Assembly: GCF_001644195.2 (NCBI RefSeq) | Contig: NZ_LWBL02000044.1 | Location: 1 to 40,943, forward strand | Length of the DNA stretch: 40,943 nt | Direction: 5' to 3' | Source of the DNA: Bacillus marinisedimentorum | GTDB lineage: Bacteria > Bacillota > Bacilli > Bacillales > Bacillaceae_O | Part shown: in pieces, positions 1 through 7,280 of the stretch | Layout of the letters: each line of letters opens with the position of its first letter | Numbering within the stretch: the first letter of the stretch is position 1 | Translations under genes and position numbers: made by a program | The notes under the pieces: model-generated | Seen by the model: only the letters and a program-made list of their open reading frames with translations | The model's database searches: none | Told to the model about the DNA's origin: nothing

Positions 1-16
1 CGGCCGGGGCCTTTTT

Positions 17-214
17 TCAGCAATTTTTCTCTTGTTTGCCCGCGAGCAAGCTTCCGTATTCCTGCAGCTTTTCTCCCACTGTACACGAGTTGATGCAAAA
101 TGAGTGGGCATATGCTTTGCCGCCGGTGCGGCGATGATGTTCTTTCAAAAAACAGTCGCTGCAGTAAGTATCTAAAAGGCTTCCCGCCTCTTTTACAGCT
201 TTGACACGATTCAT
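17..214 (-). CDS. ypeQ: YpeQ-like zinc-finger protein
   Basis: This 65-residue protein carries a probable zinc site: Cys18 and Cys21 (CxxC), then His37, Cys40, Ile41 and Cys44, which fits the small zf-C2HCIx2C family typified by Bacillus YpeQ. No function is established for the family that I know of. It lies next to the RNase H-fold gene ypeP on the same strand, about 95 nt downstream, so the two are probably cotranscribed. The start follows a GTGAAAGGAT-type ribosome binding site. The cysteine/histidine pattern is seen directly; the family name rests on that pattern plus gene order. Confidence 0.8.
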   Translation of the reverse strand: MNRVKAVKEAGSLLDTYCSDCFLKEHHRRTGGKAYAHSFCINSCTVGEKLQEYGSLLAGKQEKNC

Positions 215-308
215 CCTTTCACTCCCTGCTTCTCTATGGCTGCTTGGTTGGCTCAGTAAGGGAAGACTCCAATGTACGGTTATGTTTGTGACCTAATTCG
301 TAAACGCA

Positions 309-971
309 TTATCCGGTGATGATGGTGCTGCCGTCAATCAGAGTTCCTTCAAGTCCCTTATGTGCGAGTTCATGTGCTTCCTTGTTCTTCTTCCGGTCAA
401 TCAGTTCCCAGCGGACCTTCAGGCCGAGGTCTTCCAGCTTCTGTTCTATTCTGTCCAGCCAGGTGTTCAGCGTTTCATCATAACAAGGCCACTCGCCGGA
501 AGCCTGATTAATGGCACCCGCTGAATCGCCGCTGATACCAATTGTCTGATGCTGGATGCCTGCTTCCTCCATCATAACAACAAGATTCCACAATGCCGCA
601 TATTCTGCTTCATTGTTGGAAGAGAGTTCCTGCAGGCTGGCATTCCGTCTGATCCGGTGGGTTTTCCCGTCCTTCTTATAGTATATGACCATTCCGGCAC
701 TTGCTTTCCCTGCCTTTTTATCATATCCGCCGTCAAAAAATGCCTGTATGTCATGCGGCTCTTCCTCCACTTGCGCAAGGAGGCGCTCCATCTCTTTCCT
801 GTTCCACCGCACATCTTTTTCATCCACAAATATGATTTCTTTTGTCCGGCCTGTTTTGATTATATCATCGGCCAATTGCAAAACTTCATCACCGCTGATC
901 CACCCGGATATAAATTCAACTTCCCGTTTCCTTTTTGGATTCATATACAGCCATTCGATTCGGAACATCAT
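309..971 (-). CDS. ypeP: RNase H-fold protein YpeP
   Basis: This is a 220-residue protein. An N-terminal region of about 75 residues precedes an RNase H-like domain. The domain shows three of the four usual acidic positions: Asp80 in FFDGG, Glu121 in NNEAEYAAL and Asp149 in SGDS. At the fourth position the segment KNKEAHELAHKG has His200 where active enzymes usually have Asp, so metal binding may differ. B. subtilis YpeP occupies the same place beside ypdP. The start has a GAGGTGA ribosome binding site 7 nt upstream. It is transcribed away from ypdP. Its substrate (RNA in RNA/DNA hybrids, or none) cannot be judged from sequence. Confidence 0.85.
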   Translation of the reverse strand: MMFRIEWLYMNPKRKREVEFISGWISGDEVLQLADDIIKTGRTKEIIFVDEKDVRWNRKEMERLLAQVEEEPHDIQAFFDGGYDKKAGKASAGMVIYYKKDGKTHRIRRNASLQELSSNNEAEYAALWNLVVMMEEAGIQHQTIGISGDSAGAINQASGEWPCYDETLNTWLDRIEQKLEDLGLKVRWELIDRKKNKEAHELAHKGLEGTLIDGSTIITG

Positions 972-1001
972 GTTTTTGTCACCTCGGTTTTTATTATTTT
1001 A

Positions 1002-1030
1002 TTGCAACATGAACTAATTACTCGTATAAT
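1002..1030 (+). promoter_or_regulatory. sigma-A promoter of ypdP
   Basis: TTGCAA (1002-1007) and a perfect TATAAT (1025-1030) are separated by 17 nt. Transcription would begin near 1037, about 12 nt before the riboswitch stem. It lies in the divergent ypeP/ypdP spacer. Confidence 0.8.
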
Positions 1031-1048
1031 TTACTATTGGTTCTTTTC

Positions 1049-1088
1049 ACCGCGGTTCGAAAACTCCCGCGTCACCAAAACTAGGAGG
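1049..1088 (+). promoter_or_regulatory. preQ1-I-like riboswitch of ypdP
   Basis: A 5-bp stem CGCGG (1051-1055) / CCGCG (1067-1071) closes the loop TTCGAAAACTC. It is followed by an A-rich tail, CACCAAAACTAGGAGG. This matches the class I preQ1 aptamer layout: GGTTC at the 5' side, ACTCCC at the 3' side of the hairpin, then AAAACTA pairing back into the loop as a pseudoknot. The tail runs directly into the AGGAGG ribosome binding site of ypdP, so ligand binding would be expected to hide the site and lower translation. The downstream gene is a queuosine-precursor transporter, which fits the ligand. Confidence 0.83.
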
Positions 1089-1096
1089 TTAATTTT

Positions 1097-1798
1097 ATGA
1101 TTAATGAACTCATCTGGCTGCTGTTTGCGGTCCTGAATTTCATCCTCGTGCTCGCTGCATACCGGATATTCGGTAAAACCGGACTATTCGTATGGGTCGG
1201 GGTTGCCACCGTCATTGCCAACATACAGGTCGTCAAGACAGTTGAGCTGTTCGGCATGGTCGCGACACTCGGAAACATCCTCTACGGAACGGCCTTTCTT
1301 GCAACCGATATCCTCAATGAAAAATACGGCAAAGGTGAAGCGAGGAAAGCTGTTTGGCTCGGTTTTTTTGTCCTGCTATCCATGACCTTGATCATGCAGG
1401 TTGCGCTCGTTTTCAAGCCACACGAAATTGATTTCGCACAGGGTTCCCTTGAAACGATTTTTGGCCTGCAGCTGCGGATTGCTGCCGGGAGCCTTACCGC
1501 CTACATCATCAGCCAGTATCTTGATGTATGGCTTTACGGCAAACTTAAGCAGAAATTCAATAAAAACAGCCAATTGTGGATCCGCAATAATGGAAGCACG
1601 ATGTTAAGCCAGCTCATCGATACCCTTATTTTCACTTCGATTGCCTTTATTGGTGTTTTCCCGTTTGGGGAATGGTTAATGATCGCATTTTCAACTTATA
1701 TTATAAAATGGATTGTAGCTGTCCTTGATACGCCATTCATGTATATCGCCAAACGTTTCCATAACGGCGGTGAAACGGCGGTTCAGCCTGAGTCCTGA
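1097..1798 (+). CDS. ypdP: queuosine precursor transporter YpdP (VUT/YhhQ family)
   Basis: This is a 233-residue membrane protein with about six hydrophobic helices, of the VUT/YhhQ family, whose members import the queuosine precursors preQ0/preQ1 or queuine. Family traits visible here are the segment GTAFLATDILNEKYGK, about 65-80 residues in, and a conserved D-W-Y-rich helix (SQYLDVWLYGKLK). The AGGAGG ribosome binding site lies 8 nt before ATG and forms part of the preQ1-like riboswitch. Translation is therefore probably turned down when the cell has enough preQ1. The RNase H gene ypdQ follows after 20 nt and probably shares the transcript. Confidence 0.9.
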   Translation: MINELIWLLFAVLNFILVLAAYRIFGKTGLFVWVGVATVIANIQVVKTVELFGMVATLGNILYGTAFLATDILNEKYGKGEARKAVWLGFFVLLSMTLIMQVALVFKPHEIDFAQGSLETIFGLQLRIAAGSLTAYIISQYLDVWLYGKLKQKFNKNSQLWIRNNGSTMLSQLIDTLIFTSIAFIGVFPFGEWLMIAFSTYIIKWIVAVLDTPFMYIAKRFHNGGETAVQPES

Positions 1799-1818
1799 TA
1801 GATAGGTGATAAACAAAC

Positions 1819-2205
1819 ATGATTGAAGTTTATGTTGATGGTGCAAGCCGGGGCGACTCGGGTATGGCCGGAGCAGGCATTTTCATTAAAAACGGCAGTG
1901 AAGTCGAACAGCATTCCGTTCCGCTCGGCATTCTTTCCAACCATGAGGCGGAGTATGCCGCTTTACTGAAGGGGCTGGACATCTGTCTTCAAAAAGGCTA
2001 TACGGTTGTCTCCTTTCGTACGGATTCACAGCTTGTCGAACGGGCGGTGGAAAATCGCTACGTAAAAAACCCTGTTTATGTTCCGCTTCTTGAAAAAGCG
2101 CTGGAGCAAATCGACAAATTTGACCTGTTTTTCCTCAAGTGGGTGCCTGCAAAAGAAAACCGGGCCGACCAGCTGGCGAAGCAAGCCATCCATTTAAATG
2201 AATGA
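1819..2205 (+). CDS. ypdQ: ribonuclease HI-like protein YpdQ
   Basis: This is a 128-residue single-domain RNase H. All four catalytic carboxylates are present: Asp7 (YVDGAS), Glu43 (NHEAEYAAL), Asp69 (RTDSQ) and Asp117 (ENRADQLA). The order and spacing fit RNase HI-type enzymes that cut RNA in RNA/DNA hybrids. Such short Bacillus proteins lack the basic handle, and activity may need testing. It lies 20 nt downstream of ypdP in the same direction and is followed by a strong terminator. Its paralogue YpeP, on the other side of ypdP, has lost the last acid. Confidence 0.88.
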   Translation: MIEVYVDGASRGDSGMAGAGIFIKNGSEVEQHSVPLGILSNHEAEYAALLKGLDICLQKGYTVVSFRTDSQLVERAVENRYVKNPVYVPLLEKALEQIDKFDLFFLKWVPAKENRADQLAKQAIHLNE

Positions 2206-2206
2206 T

Positions 2207-2245
2207 AAAGCCCCCCTGCTGCTGCCGCCAGGGGGACTTTTTTAA
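2207..2245 (+). terminator. terminator of ypdP-ypdQ
   Basis: A CCCCCTG/CAGGGGG stem (2212-2218 and 2229-2235) is followed by ACTTTTTT, just after the ypdQ stop codon. Confidence 0.9.
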
Positions 2246-2278
2246 TTGTTAGGACTTTTAAAATGTAAGCGTTGTGGA

Positions 2279-2350
2279 TAAAAAGCCAGAAGAGAATCGT
2301 CCAGCTCCAGGCGGCAGCGGCTATCGTCATAAGCGCATAATCGCCTTTGG
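2279..2350 (-). repeat. partial copy of hairpin repeat family 2 (copy C)
   Basis: Read on the minus strand, this stretch reproduces the right half of the 139-bp repeat at 25448-25586. It includes GCTTATGACGATAGCCGCTG, then CGCCTGGAGCTGGA, and ends in TTCT...CTTTTT. The left half is missing, so this is a truncated copy. It lies between the ypdQ terminator and the 3' end of the gene at 2382-2726. Confidence 0.8.
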
Positions 2351-2381
2351 CATTCGCCAATTAAGAACCGCTCCGTGTTTA

Positions 2382-2726
2382 TCAGCTGGCAGTATTCTTT
2401 TGTTTAATGAAAAGAAACGCTTCTTTTCTGGTATGTATTTTCTGAGCCTGGAGAGCTTCGAGTACGCCGACGAAGTAACTGCCGTCAAATTCACGCTGCA
2501 GTTTCAAGGTGATTTCAATGGCGATATTCACCAGATAATCGCTGGCGCCCGTCAATGTCTGACCAAAAAAGATGAATCCGTACTCCTGACGGTCAAATTT
2601 GAAACCTTTGCTATCCAAATACTCCAGAAATTCTTCCACTGTGGCATCCCGTCTAAACAAGCTATCCCCGCCTTTAACCCTGTACTCCATTTCATCATAC
2701 CGCAATTTTTTTAAATATGCATACAT
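2382..2726 (-). CDS. hypothetical protein, 114 residues
   Basis: I do not recognise this gene. The predicted protein is soluble and mixed-charge, with a hydrophobic central stretch (YGFIFFGQTL, then DYLVNIAIEITL) and a C-terminal basic segment. The ribosome binding site before the first ATG (2726) is weak (CTGAAAG); an internal ATG at residue 13 is an alternative start. It is convergent with ypdQ and divergent from sspL. Its open frame is clean and its composition protein-like, so I think it is real, but no domain can be named. Confidence 0.55.
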   Translation of the reverse strand: MYAYLKKLRYDEMEYRVKGGDSLFRRDATVEEFLEYLDSKGFKFDRQEYGFIFFGQTLTGASDYLVNIAIEITLKLQREFDGSYFVGVLEALQAQKIHTRKEAFLFIKQKNTAS

Positions 2727-2768
2727 ACTTTCAGAAAAAAATTGGACACTAATCGATGAGGTGATTTC

Positions 2769-2909
2769 ATGTCAAAACGACGGAATAATAACAGGGGCAA
2801 AGAAGCACCGAGTGTGAATCCGATGGGAATAAGCCCTGGAAAAGAACGCATGGATGATCCGGTAAGCCAGGGTGAAGAAAAAGCCAAGAAGGATAACACG
2901 GAACGTTAG
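2769..2909 (+). CDS. sspL: small acid-soluble spore protein L
   Basis: This 46-residue, very hydrophilic protein begins MSKRRNNN and ends EEKAKKDNTER. The NPxG motif in the middle and the ELEERAKKSNTKR-like C-terminus match the minor small acid-soluble spore protein SspL of B. subtilis (42 residues), which lies in the same place after ypdQ. GAGGTGA sits 6 nt before the ATG. SspL is made in the forespore under sigma-G in B. subtilis; I could not pick out a convincing sigma-G promoter here. It is too short for most ORF callers. Confidence 0.8.
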   Translation: MSKRRNNNRGKEAPSVNPMGISPGKERMDDPVSQGEEKAKKDNTER

Positions 2910-2930
2910 CACCGTGTCTGATTGAAATGG

Positions 2931-2958
2931 AAAAGCTCCCGCTGCGGCGGGAGCTTTT
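2931..2958. terminator. bidirectional terminator between sspL and the 43-residue ORF
   Basis: The perfect stem AAAAGCTCCCGC / GCGGGAGCTTTT has a 4-nt loop and T-tracts on both strands. It ends sspL on the plus strand and the convergent small gene at 2963-3094 on the minus strand. Confidence 0.9.
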
Positions 2959-2962
2959 CGCT

Positions 2963-3094
2963 TTAACGGTATTCATTTTTCTTAACTTCATTTTCAGCAT
3001 ATGAAGGCATATCTTTGCCTTCTGACCTCATGGCCATTTTCTTTGCATTGTTGTTTCGCTGTGCGTTCGGATTCCCTTTCTTCTGCCTGCCCAT
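2963..3094 (-). CDS. small basic protein, 43 residues, possibly spore-associated
   Basis: The ORF starts with ATG at 3094 behind TTAAGGAGTTGAGC (an AGGAG ribosome binding site). It encodes MGRQKKGNPNAQRNNN, then AKKMAMRSEGKDMPSYAENE, and ends KKNEYR. The product is rich in Lys, Arg and Asn, like minor small acid-soluble spore proteins, and converges on sspL with a shared terminator. I cannot assign it to a named Ssp family, so the spore link is inference from composition and position. Confidence 0.65.
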   Translation of the reverse strand: MGRQKKGNPNAQRNNNAKKMAMRSEGKDMPSYAENEVKKNEYR

Positions 3095-3147
3095 CTGCTC
3101 AACTCCTTAACAAGTGATTACAGATAGTATGCGCAGCCTCCCGGTGA

Positions 3148-3999
3148 TTATGAACGCGAGTTATTGCTGCCTTCTCCGGCAATGGGGTTATCCTCATATG
3201 AGCACCAGTCACTCCAGCTGCCAGGATACAATTTCACGTTCGTGTATCCGGATTCCGACAGCGCCAGGATATTCGGGCAGGCTGTCACGCCTGACCCGCA
3301 ATGAACGATGATTTCCTTTTCACGGTCAACCTGTCCGAATTGCCGCTCAATGACGGAAGCTTGTCTCCATGTATTGTCGTCCCTGAGCAGGTTTTTCCAG
3401 AAGTGATTGACGGCACCTGGTATATGCCCTGCAACGGGATCAATCGGTTCTGTCCGGCCTGCATACCGTTCCGGTTCCCGCGAATCGATGATCACCGTGC
3501 CTGTGCCATGGAGTCTGGATTTCACTTCTTCCATATCGGCAGTCAATTCAGATTTGACGGCCGGGACAAACCTTTGCGGCGGATGCTTTGCTTCATCTGT
3601 TTCCACAGCGAAGCCGGCTTCTTTCCATGCTGCAAATCCGCCGTCAAGGACTTTCACCCGATTGTGGCCCATATAACGAAGAAGCCACCATAGCCGTGAA
3701 GCCATTGCTGAGCCTTGATCGTCATAAGCTACGACGAGCGTATCATTTCCGATGCCTGCTTCTCCGAGCTTATCACTGAATTGTTCGATATCAGGCAGCG
3801 GATGCCGGCCGCCGTGTTTAGCTGCCGGCCCTGACAGGTCCTTTTCCAGATCAAAATAGACGGCGCCGGGAATATGTCCTTCCTTGAAGTCACGTTCTCC
3901 CTTTGAGGGATCGCCAAGGTCGAACCTGCAATCCACCGCGATGACCTGACTGTCATGCAAATGCTGGTAAAGCCACTCAGCTGGCACGATCGTTTTCAT
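3148..3999 (-). CDS. 3-mercaptopyruvate/thiosulfate sulfurtransferase (two rhodanese domains)
   Basis: This 283-residue protein has two rhodanese domains, residues about 1-140 and 155-280. The N-terminal domain is the usual inactive one. The C-terminal domain carries the active loop HCGSGVTA with catalytic Cys234. The CG(S/T)GV(T) loop is typical of 3-mercaptopyruvate sulfurtransferases (SseA type) rather than of classic thiosulfate sulfurtransferases, which have CRxG. I chose ATG at 3999 (MKTIVPAEW), because the frame upstream lies in the previous gene and a GGAAGGGTGA ribosome binding site precedes this ATG. It starts 4 nt after the stop of the DUF2533 gene, so they are cotranscribed. Confidence 0.9.
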   Translation of the reverse strand: MKTIVPAEWLYQHLHDSQVIAVDCRFDLGDPSKGERDFKEGHIPGAVYFDLEKDLSGPAAKHGGRHPLPDIEQFSDKLGEAGIGNDTLVVAYDDQGSAMASRLWWLLRYMGHNRVKVLDGGFAAWKEAGFAVETDEAKHPPQRFVPAVKSELTADMEEVKSRLHGTGTVIIDSREPERYAGRTEPIDPVAGHIPGAVNHFWKNLLRDDNTWRQASVIERQFGQVDREKEIIVHCGSGVTACPNILALSESGYTNVKLYPGSWSDWCSYEDNPIAGEGSNNSRS

Positions 4000-4003
4000 C
4001 GAA

Positions 4004-4270
4004 TCACCCTTCCCCGGACACTTTTCTTGCATATGCTTCCACCATCTCGATTGTCACATTCCGGCGAGGAGGTACAGCCCCTTTCCTGGCAAGGGCGTTC
4101 ATTTCATCTGTGATGCGGTTGATTTCCGCAACATCATATCTGTCTCCGTTCACAGCCGCAGTCACAGCGCTGTCGATTGCTGACTCTCTTTGCTTTTCAA
4201 GTTCAATGAATTGCCGGATCCGTTCATGCTGCTCCTGTGAATGAGCCGAGATCGCTTTATGTACACTCAT
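4004..4270 (-). CDS. ypbS: DUF2533 family protein (YpbS-like)
   Basis: This 88-residue protein begins MSVHKAISAHSQEQHE. A helical, charged N-terminal half is followed by a conserved-looking NALARKGAVPPRRNVTIEMVEAYAR segment near the C-terminus. That resembles the Bacillus YpbS/DUF2533 family, which has no known function. The ATG at 4270 is chosen over an upstream one because a perfect AGGAGG lies 7 nt before it. It heads a two-gene unit with the sulfurtransferase (4-nt gap). Confidence 0.75.
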   Translation of the reverse strand: MSVHKAISAHSQEQHERIRQFIELEKQRESAIDSAVTAAVNGDRYDVAEINRITDEMNALARKGAVPPRRNVTIEMVEAYARKVSGEG

Positions 4271-4335
4271 GATTTTTCCTCCTCCTGGGGTGATGGTGTT
4301 TCCATTATACCAGTCCCTCATTTTAATCAAAACGT

Positions 4336-5073
4336 TCAGCTTTTGATTTCTTCCCATAGCCAGCTGTTGAGCAAGCCTGACGAAGGAACGGAATGCGGCA
4401 GCCCTGCAAGCCCCTCTTCAAGTTCATTATGCATTCCCTGCAGCCTTTTCATTATGCCCCCGTTCAATCCTGCCTTTTTCCCTATCTTGATTTGTTTAAA
4501 AAATGCTTGCATATCCTCCTTTAAATCTTCAGGCAACTGAACGGAATCGATTAATTCATGTATGGTTAGAGGCGGTTTTTTCTCATGTTGGGTCAAGTAC
4601 AGGACATTGAGCAGCCCTCTTATAAAGTGAATGTGCCGTTTTACATTGTTGCCCGAACTGCTGCAGCGAGTGTTATGCCGAGCCATGTTCCAGTAATGGT
4701 AACCAAGCGCTTTCAGTGAATACATATCCGCCACCCCCGATCTCATCAACGAAATCAAGCTGCTGTTTTCAACATGCCGAACCGGAGCGAATAGCCACTC
4801 GGCCAGCCCGGGATTTGACTTCTGGTAAAGGCGGAGCGCTTTCTGGATATCCCATCCGTGGAAATCCAGGCCGGCTGCACCATCAACCGTGTCCGGAAGC
4901 GGATCGATGCGGACATAGTCCCGCAGCTCCCGCTTATAGATAAACCGGATATCATGGTCGCTGTCAGAATGGGCATAGCCGAACATCCTCGAACCGGTTT
5001 CCACCGCATAAAGGATTGTTATTTCGTTCTCGTGTTCGATTCTGCGAAGTTCTTTCATTATCTGCACACTCAT
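4336..5073 (-). CDS. ycgL: YcgL-type nucleotidyltransferase
   Basis: The 245-residue protein has a polymerase-beta-type nucleotidyltransferase motif in its first 50 residues: GSRMFG, then SDSDHDIRFIY, i.e. GS followed by DxD for metal binding. Then come FHGWDIQKAL and a helical C-terminal part with LIDSVQLP. This layout matches the YcgL/RlaP family of predicted nucleotidyltransferases (COG3541). The substrate is unknown. ATG at 5073 is chosen because AAAGGAGGATT precedes it; the reading frame further upstream is not needed. It lies 66 nt before the DUF2533 gene and may share its transcript. Confidence 0.8.
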   Translation of the reverse strand: MSVQIMKELRRIEHENEITILYAVETGSRMFGYAHSDSDHDIRFIYKRELRDYVRIDPLPDTVDGAAGLDFHGWDIQKALRLYQKSNPGLAEWLFAPVRHVENSSLISLMRSGVADMYSLKALGYHYWNMARHNTRCSSSGNNVKRHIHFIRGLLNVLYLTQHEKKPPLTIHELIDSVQLPEDLKEDMQAFFKQIKIGKKAGLNGGIMKRLQGMHNELEEGLAGLPHSVPSSGLLNSWLWEEIKS

Positions 5074-5183
5074 CAGCAATCCTCCTTTTATGTACATTTT
5101 TCTCAGTGACGGTCCTAGCAATACCATTTGCAGCGAATGAATATGACAGAATGAATGAAAGAAGAGCCCGGCTGCTGCCGGAC

Positions 5184-7280
5184 TCATTCCTGTTCTGTCT
5201 CTGTTTCTGTCTCTGTTTCTGTCTCTGTTTCAGTTGCGGAGAGCTTTCCTTCTTTGCTCTGAAAGTAAGCGTGGAGAATGCGCTGGCCGATGTACTTATT
5301 AACGGAATAGCCGTCATCCACCCACGGCACAACTACTGAAAACGCAACTTCCGGGTTTTCGTATGGTGCATATCCTACAAGTGTAAGGTTATATCGATCG
5401 GTACCATGATATTCCCTTATCGGTCCATAATACTGCGCCTGGGCAGTTCCTGTCTTACCGGCCGCACGGTATTTGTCATACGGCGGAGAACTGAACATGC
5501 TCGCAGTTCCCCCGGGCTGAAATACTTGACGGAACCCTTCTTGCACCCGCTTGATATGCTTCTGGTCCATGCTCAGTTTATTGAGCACTTCCGGTTCCAC
5601 ATTTTTCACTATTTTGCCGTCGAGCTCCTGGCCACCACCCGGTTCATATATTTCCTTGACGAGATGCGGCCTCATGCGGTAGCCGTCATTCGCGATAGTG
5701 GAAACATACTGGGCAAGCTGCAGCGGTGTATAGGTGTCGTACTGGCCGATCGACATATCAAGGAATATACCGCCGCTTGAGATTGGATTATAGGCCCCTT
5801 TCAAACCCGGCGATTCATTCGGCAGGTCGATGCCCGTTTTGATACCGAGACCAAACTGTGCATAATAATTTCGCAATTGACGGTAATATTTTTCATCGAT
5901 TCCGAGCGGCATTTTGTGGTAATAATATTTTCCCGCCATTGCCATGACGGTTTTGAACATATAAACGTTGGAGGATCTCCGCAATGCAGTCAAATCGTTA
6001 ATGGCGCCCATCGTCGTATACGATTTCTTCGGATTGGCTCTAGAGAGGTAAATAGGCTGGTCAACAAGGACCTGGCCCGGGCTGATCGCGCCTGAGTCGT
6101 AACCGGCCAGGACGGTCGCACCTTTTATGGCAGAGCCGACTTCATATTGGGTTGACATGATGCCGAACGAATAATCTTGAATCATCCCTTTTCCGTCATT
6201 CACAAGGTACTGTTTGCCTGTCATGGCCAAAATTTCACCGCTCTTTGGATCCATCATGACCGCAAAAGCGCGGTCGAGCAAGTTGTTGCCCGGCACTCCT
6301 TTGGCTTTCCGCAATTCTTCCTCTACAATCTTTTCCACTTCTTGCTGCAATTCAATATCAATCGTCAACTGAAGGTCATTGCCGCGCCTTCCTTCTGAAA
6401 CGGTTTCTTTTTCAAGTTCGTTGCCGGCCTTATCCGTTACATACTTCACTTTTTCCTTGCGCCCTCTCAGCACGTCCTCGTACTGGTACTCAAGGAATGT
6501 CTTTCCGACCCGGTCATTTCGCTCATACCCTTTGGAAGAATAGTAGTCAAGCTGATCTGCAGGAAGGCCTTGATCTGATGTTGTCACGCTTCCCAGGATG
6601 CTTGAGAAGGTCCCGCCATACGGGTATTCCCTTTCCCAGTCAGTTGTTGTATCAACACCGGGAAGTTTTTCAAGATTGGAGCTGACGACGGCAAACTCTT
6701 CATTTTTCACATCATCATTTTTAATGATCTGGGTTGTGAACGCGTAGCCTCCGTCCATCTCCCGCTTTATGGCAAGCACTTCAAGTTCCCTGTCTGTGAA
6801 TGAATTGATTTCTGCGTCTGTTATCCGGTCAAGAATAAGTTTATATTCTTCTTTATCATCAAGTTCATCTTTTTCTTTTTCAGTCAGTTTCGCCATCGCT
6901 GCTTCTTTATTTTTCAAAATCCAGAAATCTTTTTTATCGCGGACCGGAATGTTTTCTGTGCTTTTATCTATCATTGTTGCAAGCTTCTCGGCGGTTTCAA
7001 GCCGCTGGTTCTGGGAAACTTGCTGGGATTTCGTGTAGGTGATCGCCTTGACGGCCCGGTTATCGACAATAAGCCTGCCGTTGCGGTCGTAAATTTTCCC
7101 GCGCGGCACAGAGTTGTTCACCGTGACATTTTCGGTCCGGTCCACTTCATTTTTAAAACTTTCACCATATACGATTTGAACGACGCCCAGCCGTAAAATG
7201 AGGGCTGAGAACAGAAGAAAAACAACTAAAAACAATATATTCAAACGAAATGGCAGTTTTTTCTTTTTCTTTTTACCCAC
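5184..7280 (-). CDS. class B penicillin-binding protein (PbpA/PbpH type transpeptidase)
   Basis: This 698-residue class B PBP cross-links peptidoglycan during cell elongation. It has a basic N-terminus, one membrane anchor (residues 12-36), a PBP dimerisation domain beginning at VPRGKIYDRNG (58-68), and a transpeptidase domain. Active-site motifs are SAIK (Ser383, Lys386), SSN (436-438) and KTGTAQ (609-614). It resembles PBP2A/PbpH of B. subtilis. The start is GTG at 7280 behind GGGGAG. The C-terminus is odd: seven Thr-Glu pairs then Gln-Glu, encoded by an in-frame 6-bp repeat (5193-5234). No partner cell-shape genes lie beside it. Confidence 0.94.
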   Translation of the reverse strand: MGKKKKKKLPFRLNILFLVVFLLFSALILRLGVVQIVYGESFKNEVDRTENVTVNNSVPRGKIYDRNGRLIVDNRAVKAITYTKSQQVSQNQRLETAEKLATMIDKSTENIPVRDKKDFWILKNKEAAMAKLTEKEKDELDDKEEYKLILDRITDAEINSFTDRELEVLAIKREMDGGYAFTTQIIKNDDVKNEEFAVVSSNLEKLPGVDTTTDWEREYPYGGTFSSILGSVTTSDQGLPADQLDYYSSKGYERNDRVGKTFLEYQYEDVLRGRKEKVKYVTDKAGNELEKETVSEGRRGNDLQLTIDIELQQEVEKIVEEELRKAKGVPGNNLLDRAFAVMMDPKSGEILAMTGKQYLVNDGKGMIQDYSFGIMSTQYEVGSAIKGATVLAGYDSGAISPGQVLVDQPIYLSRANPKKSYTTMGAINDLTALRRSSNVYMFKTVMAMAGKYYYHKMPLGIDEKYYRQLRNYYAQFGLGIKTGIDLPNESPGLKGAYNPISSGGIFLDMSIGQYDTYTPLQLAQYVSTIANDGYRMRPHLVKEIYEPGGGQELDGKIVKNVEPEVLNKLSMDQKHIKRVQEGFRQVFQPGGTASMFSSPPYDKYRAAGKTGTAQAQYYGPIREYHGTDRYNLTLVGYAPYENPEVAFSVVVPWVDDGYSVNKYIGQRILHAYFQSKEGKLSATETETETETETETEQE
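5193..5234 (-). repeat. 6/12-bp microsatellite coding for (Thr-Glu)7
   Basis: Fourteen codons alternate ACA/ACT (Thr) with GAG and GAA (Glu) at the 3' end of the PBP gene. The GAG/GAA alternation makes the true unit 12 bp. Because the unit is a multiple of 3, gain or loss would change tail length without a frameshift. Confidence 0.92.

Noticed and set aside
549-1100. 183-codon plus-strand frame opposite ypeP
   Set aside because: It is antisense to a gene with RNase H motifs, reads through the ypdP promoter and riboswitch, and has no ribosome binding site.
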